A stretch of DNA of 28,424 nt from a virus, in IMG/VR virus record IMGVR_UViG_3300027747_000762, positions 1 to 28,424 of that record; one strand, given 5' to 3'. The number at the start of each line of letters is the position of its first letter. The first letter of the stretch is position 1. Both the position numbers and the translations under genes were made by a program. Below the pieces are notes generated by a model that was given only the letters and a program-made list of their open reading frames with translations, had not been told where the DNA came from and searched no databases. Shown here in pieces: positions 1 through 7,227 of this stretch.

Positions 1-158
1 AAAATGATCGCTATTGGCAATCGATAGTACAAGATCGTTTGCTTCAAGATCTAAATATTAAATCGGAAGAGAACTATCAAAAAGGTGACATTATCTGGAA
101 TGTAGGGTCTTTACACGTATATGAAAGACATTTTAACCTTTTAACAAATGAACAGTAA
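1..158 (+). CDS. Thymidylate-synthase-superfamily protein, C-terminal end (partial)
   Basis: The frame is open from the window edge (first full codon at 3) to TAA at 156-158 and encodes about 51 residues. It contains GDIIWNVGSLHVYERH, which lines up with the E. coli ThyA stretch GDFVWTGGDTHLYSNH (from memory), the part of the fold that binds the deoxynucleotide sugar and phosphate. This family transfers a one-carbon unit to C5 of dUMP, or of dCMP in the hydroxymethylase branch. The protein stops about eight residues after the HVYERH motif, whereas classical ThyA runs on for roughly fifty more, so this is a short-form member. The residue separating dUMP methylases from dCMP/dUMP hydroxymethylases lies at or beyond the window edge, so the substrate is undecided. 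It overlaps the dCMP deaminase gene by 11 bases. Confidence 0.75.
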   Translation, partial: NDRYWQSIVQDRLLQDLNIKSEENYQKGDIIWNVGSLHVYERHFNLLTNEQ

Positions 159-588
159 ATGGAAAGGTAGGTATTTAAGTCTTGCTAAAGAAGTTGCTTC
201 ATGGTCTAAAGATCCATCACGTAAGATTGGTGCAGTAGCGATTGGAGATCGAGGTCAGGTGCTTTCTCAAGGATATAACGGTTTTCCTAGAGGAATTGAA
301 GATTCTGAAGAAAGATATAACAACAGAGAAATTAAATATAAGTATGTAGTACATGCAGAGATGAATGTAATCTATAATGCTTCAATGAATGGAGTATCTC
401 TTCGAGATTCTACAATGTTTATTCATGGACTACCTGCTTGTTCTGAATGCGCAAAAGGAATGATCCAAGTTGGTTGCAAGCATGTCGTTATGCCTAAAAT
501 AGATATTGCTGGAACCTGGAAAGATTCGTGCGAATTAACTCTAAGCTTATTTGAAGAGGCGAGAGTGACATGGGAGTTTAGCGAATGA
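148..588 (+). CDS. dCMP deaminase
   Basis: Zinc-dependent deoxycytidylate deaminase converting dCMP to dUMP, the substrate for thymidylate synthesis. Visible signatures are the HAE motif (H69, E71: zinc ligand and proton shuttle) and PACSEC (C98, C101: the other zinc ligands). SKDPSRKIGAV near residues 20-30 and the GYNGFPRG substrate loop near 42-49 are typical of the family. At 146 residues it is near the compact ComEB-like length, shorter than the T4 enzyme. It sits between a TS-family gene (11-base overlap) and a UDG-like gene (ATGA overlap), a standard phage pyrimidine arrangement. If the upstream gene is a hydroxymethylase rather than ThyA, this enzyme would feed a modified-pyrimidine pathway. 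Confidence 0.93.
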   Translation: MNSKWKGRYLSLAKEVASWSKDPSRKIGAVAIGDRGQVLSQGYNGFPRGIEDSEERYNNREIKYKYVVHAEMNVIYNASMNGVSLRDSTMFIHGLPACSECAKGMIQVGCKHVVMPKIDIAGTWKDSCELTLSLFEEARVTWEFSE

Positions 589-956
589 AAGAGAAAGTTC
601 TAATACTGGGTTCAAATCCTGCTTCCGGTAAAGGTTTTCCACATAAGAATACTACTATGAATCGTATCGCTCGATGGGCCGAACGGCTGGAAGTTCCTTA
701 CGATTTTGCGAATGTTATACCGTATCACGTGGATAAAGAAGATCCTAAGTTAGTAGATCAATCTCGCATATTAGGTATTACTAAAACTTATAAACATATT
801 CTTACATTAGGAAATTTCTCGCATCACACTCTAGAGAAGCTAAATATAACTCATTACCCTCTACCGCACCCATCTTCTCGAAATAGAAAATTTAACGATA
901 AGAACTTTGAAGAAGATACTTTAAAAAAACTTATAGCATCTAAATACCTCTCATGA
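585..956 (+). CDS. Uracil-DNA-glycosylase-superfamily-like protein
   Basis: A 123-residue protein with two motifs placed as in the uracil-DNA glycosylase superfamily. LGSNPAS at residues 7-13 corresponds to the active-site loop (GxNPG or GExPG in other families). LPHPSSRN near residues 93-100 corresponds to the HPSPxN DNA-intercalation motif. It is shorter than cellular family 4 or 5 enzymes and lacks the four Fe-S cysteines of family 4. The catalytic Asp/Asn cannot be assigned with certainty. It is coupled by ATGA overlaps to dCMP deaminase and to the glycosyltransferase. The role could be uracil removal or recognition of a modified base; the fold assignment is firmer than the activity. Confidence 0.6.
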   Translation: MKEKVLILGSNPASGKGFPHKNTTMNRIARWAERLEVPYDFANVIPYHVDKEDPKLVDQSRILGITKTYKHILTLGNFSHHTLEKLNITHYPLPHPSSRNRKFNDKNFEEDTLKKLIASKYLS

Positions 957-2020
957 AGATATTAGTCACAGGAATGAATTCAGCACAGTGTATCGAAAAC
1001 TTCTGGTTAAGGCAGGATCTAGAAGTAGTGAACACTCAGTACGCGCTCATACACGCTCTTAGAGATATGGGACACACTGTTCATCACACTCATGCGGTAA
1101 TAGGTGAGAGTTTAGATTCTTACGATAAAGTAATTGCTTTCATTCATAATCCAGCTGGATTTGCTCGATATCTTTACAATGGTCTCTGGGCCATCAGCCA
1201 GAGGCCGGATTGTATACTCGCCATCGATGATTGGCAGGCCGATTCTATCTGGGACGCAGTCTCAGCTCTCGATAAGGATAACTTATTTCGACCTTACCTT
1301 AGAGACATGCAAGAGATCGTGCCGAATGATGTTGAGAAGTATCTACCTCAATTCTTAGAAGCTCTTGAAACTATCAAAGCGATGAAGAACAAGATGCTGA
1401 TTGCCGGTTTCTTAGGAGGCGATATCTCAATGATGCTACCTCAGTATCCTAAAGAATTATTTCATACTTGGTTACTTAATCCTTATCATTTAAACCGTCG
1501 TCCCGAGAACAATTTTACAGGAGATGATTCCGCAGTATTTCTTGATAGTATGCTGATTGATGCAAAAGACAAGAAGAGAGAGTGGGTCTTTACGTCATTG
1601 ATGCAGGGAAAGACCCGTAAGTATCTCGATAGTTTGAATCTCGGTAGCGGATGGAAGGTCAATATCTATGGAGGACTCAGGGGTCAATTTAAAACTCCTC
1701 GGTTGATCGAGGCGGATATGTGTAACGCGTATCAGCAACATTGGGCCGCATTGGTACCTAAGTACTATCATTCGGGTTCAGGTTTCTGGCGCCCTCGCGT
1801 GTTTCAGGTGGCTGACGCTAATTCTATTCTTGTTGTAGATTCCTCAGAAGGAAAACTTTATTCCGAAGCTCACACCGGTATCAATACAAAGGATATAGAA
1901 GCTATGGACCTAGGACAACTTATAGATCTCGCGAAGCGCCAGAAAGAAAGTCTATACGACAATCAACCTCTGGATAAAAAAATAACTCGCAAACAATTAA
2001 CTGCCGCTCTAGAATCATGA
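953..2020 (+). CDS. Putative GT-B-fold glycosyltransferase
   Basis: A 355-residue protein with a Rossmann-like start (MKILVTGMNSAQ) and an N-terminal half with the pattern of the GT-B acceptor domain (QYALIHALRDMGHTVHHTHA). The second half looks like the nucleotide-sugar domain: WVFTSLMQGKTRKYLDSL, then a Trp/Arg-rich YYHSGSGFWRPRVFQ stretch and ADANSILVVD, resembling the C-terminal signature of CgeB-like and related GT-B enzymes. It is coupled by ATGA overlaps on both sides within an operon that ends in a cytosine-5 methyltransferase, so DNA-base glycosylation is a reasonable guess. Glycosylation of another phage or host product is the alternative. No specific family can be named. Confidence 0.55.
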   Translation: MKILVTGMNSAQCIENFWLRQDLEVVNTQYALIHALRDMGHTVHHTHAVIGESLDSYDKVIAFIHNPAGFARYLYNGLWAISQRPDCILAIDDWQADSIWDAVSALDKDNLFRPYLRDMQEIVPNDVEKYLPQFLEALETIKAMKNKMLIAGFLGGDISMMLPQYPKELFHTWLLNPYHLNRRPENNFTGDDSAVFLDSMLIDAKDKKREWVFTSLMQGKTRKYLDSLNLGSGWKVNIYGGLRGQFKTPRLIEADMCNAYQQHWAALVPKYYHSGSGFWRPRVFQVADANSILVVDSSEGKLYSEAHTGINTKDIEAMDLGQLIDLAKRQKESLYDNQPLDKKITRKQLTAALES

Positions 2021-3039
2021 AAAAAATAGCAATCATTGGTGCTGGCTGGTACGGTTGTCACATAGCTTTATCGCTAAAAGAACTTGGCTTTGAGGTCTCG
2101 GTGTTCGAAAGAGACTCAGACGTGCTGACTCGAGCGTCCGGAAACAACCAATTCAGACTTCATCTTGGATTTCATTACGCAAGAAATTATGACACTCGCA
2201 TTCAATCTCGTAATGGGTACCAACGATTCGTAGAGCGCTATCCCACGCTAACAAAGGAATGGGAAAACGGCAATATCTATTCTGTGCCTACACTGGATTC
2301 ACTCGTAGATTTCAAAACATACAAGTTGATCATGACTGCGAGTGGAATAGAATTTAATGAAGTAGCCAATCCACAATGGAGTAAAGGTCTAGCAGGCAGT
2401 GTGAGTTGTCAAGAACGAGTGATTCTTACTCAAACCGCAAGAAATTACTTCAAAGAAAAACTTGGGTCCATACTTAGATTGAACACTCCGGTCACTTCGG
2501 TAGATATGGACTCCACTCAATTGAATGACGAAAAATTTGACTTCATCATCGATTGTACGTGGGGACATTTTCGTCCTGCGCGTTCTGATACATTTTATGA
2601 GTCAACGATACTGCTGTACTACAGCACGAAAGAGAAGTTTCCTGCTTTTACTCTCGTAGATGGTCCTCTCGCTTCCATATATCCTACAGAAACTCCTGGA
2701 ATCTATACTCTCTCGAGTGTCATTCATACGCCATTAAAGACCTTTGATAGTTCGGCAAAAGCTCAGAAATACTTGGATAAAGATTTTAATAAGTACATAT
2801 TGAATCAGAAGATCGCCGCGATGGAAGAGCATATCTCTCGTTACGTTCCAGATTTTTCTGATATTTTCAAGTACGAATCTCCGCAGCTAGCGATTAAAAC
2901 AAAGATAATAGGCGCAACCGACGATCGCAGCTGTTCTGTCAAATGCGAAGGTAAATACATCTCAGTCATGTCTGGCAAGATAGATACGATCTTTCACGGT
3001 ATGGAACGAGTCTTATATCATATCCAATCTTATGTCTAG
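2017..3039 (+). CDS. FAD-dependent oxidoreductase (DAO-like)
   Basis: A 340-residue flavoprotein. The N-terminus is a dinucleotide-binding beta-alpha-beta unit, KKIAIIGAGWYG (G8, G10, G13), ending in the acidic VFERD that binds the FAD ribose. It is followed by ASGNNQFRLHLGFHYARN, the segment typical of D-amino-acid-oxidase-like (DAO) flavoproteins found in glycan and secondary-metabolite clusters. The substrate is unknown: it could oxidise an amine or alcohol on a sugar or a base substituent. It shares an ATGA overlap with the glycosyltransferase and an 8-base overlap with the SDR gene. Dedicated FAD enzymes are uncommon in T4-like phages, which supports a specialised pathway. Confidence 0.7.
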   Translation: MKKIAIIGAGWYGCHIALSLKELGFEVSVFERDSDVLTRASGNNQFRLHLGFHYARNYDTRIQSRNGYQRFVERYPTLTKEWENGNIYSVPTLDSLVDFKTYKLIMTASGIEFNEVANPQWSKGLAGSVSCQERVILTQTARNYFKEKLGSILRLNTPVTSVDMDSTQLNDEKFDFIIDCTWGHFRPARSDTFYESTILLYYSTKEKFPAFTLVDGPLASIYPTETPGIYTLSSVIHTPLKTFDSSAKAQKYLDKDFNKYILNQKIAAMEEHISRYVPDFSDIFKYESPQLAIKTKIIGATDDRSCSVKCEGKYISVMSGKIDTIFHGMERVLYHIQSYV

Positions 3040-3778
3040 TAATAATAATAATGCACTTATAGGTTACACCGGATTCGTTGGGACCACTCTTATGGCTCAA
3101 ACGAAATTTGATTATTTGTACAGATCCACAAATATCGAAGATATAAAATATAAGAATTTTGACACTATAGTCTGCGCAGCAGCACCGGCTCAGAAATGGA
3201 TAGCAAATAAAGAACCTGAAAAGGATATATCAAACATTAATAAGCTCATAGAATGTCTTAAGCACGTCAAGTGCAATAAGTTTATTCTTATCAGCACCGT
3301 CGACGTGTACAAAACACCAGTGAATGTAGACGAGAATATGGCGATAGATGAGGAAGGACTTCATCCTTACGGCCTAAACAGAAGACATTTAGAAAAATTT
3401 GTAGAAGGAAACTTTAGTAATCATTTTATAGCACGTTTGCCAGGACTCGTCGGTGATGGGTTGAAGAAAAATATCATTTACGATTTGAAAAATAATAATA
3501 ATGTCGATCAGATCAATCACGATAATATATTTCAATTCTATCCTATGAAGAATCTATGGAAGGATATACATGAATTTTGCCGCCATACTGATATCATGAA
3601 TTTTGCCACAGAACCAGTTCAAGTTAGTGATATCGCAGAAAGATGCTTTGGTAAGACTCTAAACAATCCAGCAAAGAATAAAGTGTCTTACGACATGAGA
3701 ACTATCTATGGTTATAAAGGCTATATCTACAATCAAGAGGATGTAATGGCCACGATATCGGCCTACGCGAAATCATGA
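3032..3778 (+). CDS. NAD(P)-dependent epimerase/dehydratase (extended SDR-like)
   Basis: A 248-residue short-chain dehydrogenase/reductase-like protein. It has the nucleotide-binding motif IGYTGFVG (G11, G14, G17), a STVDVY strand carrying the catalytic-position S88/T89, and HPYGLNRRH, where the active-site Tyr (Y113) is followed four residues later by Arg (R117) instead of the canonical Lys. RLPGLVGDG matches the substrate-loop region of sugar epimerases. It is shorter than typical UDP-sugar epimerases (about 310-340), mainly at the C-terminus. It begins with an Asn run (NNNN) encoded by an AAT repeat at 3041-3052, and a second AAT repeat lies at 3490-3501. Likely a nucleotide-sugar modifying enzyme; the Lys-to-Arg change makes activity uncertain. 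Confidence 0.65.
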   Translation: MSSNNNNALIGYTGFVGTTLMAQTKFDYLYRSTNIEDIKYKNFDTIVCAAAPAQKWIANKEPEKDISNINKLIECLKHVKCNKFILISTVDVYKTPVNVDENMAIDEEGLHPYGLNRRHLEKFVEGNFSNHFIARLPGLVGDGLKKNIIYDLKNNNNVDQINHDNIFQFYPMKNLWKDIHEFCRHTDIMNFATEPVQVSDIAERCFGKTLNNPAKNKVSYDMRTIYGYKGYIYNQEDVMATISAYAKS

Positions 3779-4569
3779 GTATCTCTATCTCAAATATCGC
3801 TTGGGCTGAGAACAATAATGTCGAGATGTGTAAGATCTTAAACGATAATGGTATAACACGCATCGATGTAGCTCCAGGAAAACTGTTTCGAGATATAAGC
3901 AGTGTAAAGATGGATGAAATTAAAAGAGTAAAGTATTGGTGGAACCAAAGAGGTATTGAATTGGTAGGAATGCAATCTTTACTATTCGGCACCACCGGAT
4001 TGAATCTATTTGCAGAAAATAGCTACTTGATGCTGGATCATTTAGAAAACATATGTGAAATAGCATCAGGACTCGGTATCACTAAACTTACCTTTGGATC
4101 GCCGAAGAATAGAGATCGTTTATCATTTAATGAAGAGCAAGCCAGAAATATCGCAGCTTTCTTCTTTCGTAGATTAGCCGATATAGCAGATTCTTATGAA
4201 GTCGTTATCTGTCTCGAGCCAAACCCTGTAGATTACGGATGTAATTTTATGACAACTACTTCAGAGACTGCCGCTATGGTATCCGAAGTCGACAGACCAT
4301 CAATCAGGCTTCAGCTCGATACGGGTGCTATGTTCATGAACAATGAAAATATAACCAGCACTATCGAAAAATATTCTAATCTCGTAGGGCATATTCATAT
4401 ATCGGAACCAAAACTAAGTGCTATAAATCCTGAAAATAACTCTCATACAGAAGTTTCAGAATCTTTAAAAAGGTTTCTGCCTAGTCGCATATATACAATT
4501 GAGATGCTCTCAGGGGATCTAATCCAGATCAATAACTCTCTGAAATTCGTAATGAAACAATATATATGA
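3775..4569 (+). CDS. Xylose-isomerase-like TIM-barrel protein (sugar isomerase/epimerase family)
   Basis: A 264-residue protein of the xylose isomerase-like / AP-endonuclease-2 superfamily. Probable metal ligands sit at the expected strand ends: E148 in LEPNP, D182 in QLDTGA, H206/H208 in HIHISEP and E243 in the late TIEM strand. Members isomerise or epimerise sugars and related compounds with a divalent metal; a few are AP endonucleases. The length is close to the usual 260-290. ATGA overlaps join it to the SDR upstream and the methyltransferase downstream, which favours a sugar-processing role in the same pathway. A DNA-repair role is less likely because the classical endonuclease IV metal set is not evident. 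Confidence 0.65.
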   Translation: MSISISNIAWAENNNVEMCKILNDNGITRIDVAPGKLFRDISSVKMDEIKRVKYWWNQRGIELVGMQSLLFGTTGLNLFAENSYLMLDHLENICEIASGLGITKLTFGSPKNRDRLSFNEEQARNIAAFFFRRLADIADSYEVVICLEPNPVDYGCNFMTTTSETAAMVSEVDRPSIRLQLDTGAMFMNNENITSTIEKYSNLVGHIHISEPKLSAINPENNSHTEVSESLKRFLPSRIYTIEMLSGDLIQINNSLKFVMKQYI

Positions 4570-5765
4570 AATACGCTTCTATAGTACCATTGATTGGTGG
4601 CGAGACTATCGCCATGCAGAATGTTTTTGGCTCAAGACCTGAATACATCTTATCGTATTCACCTTTTGCAAATAACGACCAACACATCGTAAAGCACTAT
4701 AATAATGAAGTTCAATACGCGCTCATCGATAAGAACGATAGGGTATCATTGAAGAAAGGTAAGATCGATGTAGTGAATACCGTATGTCCTTGCGCCGGAT
4801 TAAGCTCTCTATCTCCTTCGGCAAAATCTGACGCTTCTGCGAACGATTGGATGAGTGAGACGGCGAAGTACGTACTAGCGAATATTCAACCTCGAGTATT
4901 CTGGGGAGAGAATGCACCTCGTTTGGCATCTAAGATGGGTGAACCTGTAGTGGCCAAACTTCGTAAGATCGGTAAAGAACATGGTTATAGTTTCATGATC
5001 TATAAAACCAAGTCAATTCTTCATGGTCTGTCTCAAGTTCGAGATCGTACTTTCTATTTCTTTTTTAAAGGCACCAAAGTTCCTGTTTTTAAATTCTACG
5101 ATCGACCTCACGAGCGTATAGAAGATACTATTCGAAACGCACTAGCTCCAAGTGACGATCCGATGAACCAGCTTACGAATAAGAAACTGCCGAGTCAGGA
5201 TCCTTTCTATCGATTTGTTCTAGAAAGCATCCATAACGGTATATCTCATAGAGAGTTCCAGAGACAGATCGAGAAGTCTATCGGCGCTATGGAGTATATA
5301 GAGAATATGAAATACGATTACCGCGCTGTAGCATCTTGGTTCGATGAAAAAGGAATGAACTCTAAGCTCATATCCAGATGCAAGATGATGCAGAAGAAAT
5401 TGGATTCCGGTGGTAACATCATGAGAAAAATCACCGAGATTCCAAAAGATTATATCGGAGCGTTTGTTGGTCACTATCCGACAAATCTGACTCATCCTGA
5501 TGATGACCGCTATCTTACGATTCGCGAATGTCTAGCGATCATGAAACTTCCAAAAGATTTTCAACTTCAAGGAGGACTCAAGAACTTGAATCATATATGC
5601 CAGAATGTGCCTGTCACTACGGCGCAAGATATGGCCTTTGAGATATCACAATATCTTGAAGATGATTTATCTATGATGGATACCGATTTTGCAGTTATCA
5701 ATAATAAGACGAAGAGTTATTCATCAAATTATAAGCCAGAATCTTTAGACAAATTTTTCACTTAA
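4566..5765 (+). CDS. DNA (cytosine-5)-methyltransferase
   Basis: A 399-residue C5-cytosine methyltransferase. Motif IV is present with the catalytic Cys (CPCAGLSS: P75, C76), motif VI as ENAP (E115, N116) and motif VIII as SQVRDRTF (Q157, R159, R161). A motif X-like QNVPVTTA lies near the C-terminus. Motif I is degenerate (PLIGGETIAM). The long segment between motif VIII and motif X is the variable target-recognition region and resembles nothing I recognise. It closes the overlapping operon, so the phage makes C5-modified cytosine itself. It could be self-protection against host restriction or, with the neighbouring sugar enzymes, the first step of a bulkier modification. No cognate restriction endonuclease or TET/JBP oxygenase is visible in the window. 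Confidence 0.88.
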   Translation: MKYASIVPLIGGETIAMQNVFGSRPEYILSYSPFANNDQHIVKHYNNEVQYALIDKNDRVSLKKGKIDVVNTVCPCAGLSSLSPSAKSDASANDWMSETAKYVLANIQPRVFWGENAPRLASKMGEPVVAKLRKIGKEHGYSFMIYKTKSILHGLSQVRDRTFYFFFKGTKVPVFKFYDRPHERIEDTIRNALAPSDDPMNQLTNKKLPSQDPFYRFVLESIHNGISHREFQRQIEKSIGAMEYIENMKYDYRAVASWFDEKGMNSKLISRCKMMQKKLDSGGNIMRKITEIPKDYIGAFVGHYPTNLTHPDDDRYLTIRECLAIMKLPKDFQLQGGLKNLNHICQNVPVTTAQDMAFEISQYLEDDLSMMDTDFAVINNKTKSYSSNYKPESLDKFFT

Positions 5766-5776
5766 AATGCAATAAG

Positions 5777-5805
5777 TTGTACATTCATCAATTTTGTATT
5801 ATAGT
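5777..5805 (+). promoter_or_regulatory. Sigma-70-like promoter upstream of uvsX
   Basis: TTGTAC at 5777-5782 and TATAGT at 5800-5805 are separated by 17 bases in the 57-base gap between the methyltransferase and uvsX. Transcription would begin near 5812, just ahead of the start at 5823. It is the clearest promoter-like pair here and would give the recombination/replication genes their own start. Assigned by eye only. Confidence 0.5.
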
Positions 5806-5822
5806 CAGTTTATATATCTTTT

Positions 5823-6869
5823 ATGTCTACACTGCTCGAAAAACTCAAGAAGAACTCTAAGCTAGAACTTACATCGGTCCTTTCGGAATCGAAAATCTTT
5901 AATAAGAAAGACGATATCCCGACCGACGTCCCAATGCTCAATGTTGCTCTCTCCGGAGACCTAGAGCACGGATTAACGAGTGGACTTACGGTATTAGCCG
6001 GTCCCTCAAAGCATTTTAAAACTTCATTCGGATTGATAATGGTTGCTTCATATTTGAGGCAGTATCCTGATGCGGCAATCCTTTTTTACGATTCAGAATT
6101 TGGTTCGCCTTTCGACTATTGGAAGACGTTCGGCATCGACACGAGCAAAGTTATTCATAGCCCTATTCGTAATGTTGAAGAATTAAAGTTCGATATCATG
6201 AATCAATTGGCCAATATCTCAAAAGGAGATAAGATTATGATCTTTATCGATTCCGTTGGTAATTTGGCCTCAAAGAAAGAAGTCGAAGACGCGTTGAACG
6301 AGAAGTCTGTCGCAGATATGACTCGAGCGAAAGCGTTCAAGAGTCTATTCCGCATGGTGACTCCATACTTGCATTTGAATGACATCCCTCTGCTGTGTGT
6401 CGGTCATACTTATAAAACACAGGATATGTATCCAAAGGATGTTCTATCTGGTGGTACCGGTATCTACTACAGCGCCGATACCGTTTGGATCTTAGGTCGT
6501 CAGCAGGACAAAGATGCGGAAGGTCTCAATGGTTATAACTTCGTGATCAACGTTGATAAGAGCCGTTTTGTTCGCGAAAAGAGTAAAGTTCCAGTCTCAG
6601 TATCATTCGCTCGCGGTATAGAAAAATACTCGGGTCTTCTTGATGTCGCATTAGAGGGAGGCTTTGTAGTAAAACCAAGCATGGGTTGGTACTCTATTAA
6701 AGACTCTCAGAAGAAGCATCGCGAAGCGGATACTTACACGAAAGAGTTCTGGGATCCTATCTTAACTTCTCAAGAGTTTAAAGACTACATTCGTTCCAAG
6801 TATAAACTTGGAATGGGTGCGGTCAATCTAAATACACCTTCTATCAAAGATGACGACGAAGAAACCTAA
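5823..6869 (+). CDS. uvsX: UvsX, RecA-like recombinase
   Basis: A 348-residue RecA/RAD51-family strand-exchange protein of the T4 UvsX type. Walker A is GPSKHFKTS (residues 60-68), very close to the form seen in T4 UvsX. FYDSEFGSP carries the catalytic-Glu region and IMIFIDSVGNL is Walker B. LSGGTGIYYSADTVWILGR matches the conserved late core. It forms filaments on single-stranded DNA for recombination-dependent replication and repair. The acidic tail (DDDEET) is typical. The gene overlaps the next one by 20 bases and leads the UvsX - small protein - gp41 order common in T4-like phages. Confidence 0.95.
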   Translation: MSTLLEKLKKNSKLELTSVLSESKIFNKKDDIPTDVPMLNVALSGDLEHGLTSGLTVLAGPSKHFKTSFGLIMVASYLRQYPDAAILFYDSEFGSPFDYWKTFGIDTSKVIHSPIRNVEELKFDIMNQLANISKGDKIMIFIDSVGNLASKKEVEDALNEKSVADMTRAKAFKSLFRMVTPYLHLNDIPLLCVGHTYKTQDMYPKDVLSGGTGIYYSADTVWILGRQQDKDAEGLNGYNFVINVDKSRFVREKSKVPVSVSFARGIEKYSGLLDVALEGGFVVKPSMGWYSIKDSQKKHREADTYTKEFWDPILTSQEFKDYIRSKYKLGMGAVNLNTPSIKDDDEET

Positions 6870-7227
6870 TATAATTACAGAAGACGATTACACTTTAGTA
6901 GAAAAGCCAGATTCACTGATGTACTCAGTGAAGATTAAAAAGGGAAAATATACTGACGTAATCGTAACTTATGGGGAAGTAAGAATAAAAGCTGATCCAG
7001 AAAATGATAAAGCCGATCTCCATTTTAAATATCAAATAATAGAATCACCAAAAAAATTAAATGTACAAGAGCTTGAAAAGAGTGTAGAGTTTAATAATCT
7101 GCTAGGCGATATTTTAACTTACATCTTGCAAACGGCCTTTGATACTGGAAATTATAAATTAGGCTCAAAAGAAAAAACAAATGGTATCGAATCTACAACT
7201 GACGATTCTGCAGAAACTGATCAATGA
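6850..7227 (+). CDS. Conserved small phage protein between uvsX and gp41, unknown function
   Basis: A 125-residue acidic protein that I cannot name. The middle part (about 20-75) predicts beta-rich, alternating strands such as MYSVKIKKGKYTDVIVTYGEVRI. Residues 85-110 look helical, and the tail is low-complexity and acidic (STTDDSAETD). It overlaps uvsX by 20 bases and the helicase gene by 47 bases, so all three are likely translated from one message. The position between recombinase and helicase suggests a replication or recombination accessory role, but nothing in its sequence proves it. Confidence 0.75.
   Translation: MTTKKPNIITEDDYTLVEKPDSLMYSVKIKKGKYTDVIVTYGEVRIKADPENDKADLHFKYQIIESPKKLNVQELEKSVEFNNLLGDILTYILQTAFDTGNYKLGSKEKTNGIESTTDDSAETDQ

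Noticed and set aside
4566-5765. Restriction-modification system
   Set aside because: No restriction endonuclease gene lies beside the methyltransferase; the neighbours are sugar and nucleotide enzymes.
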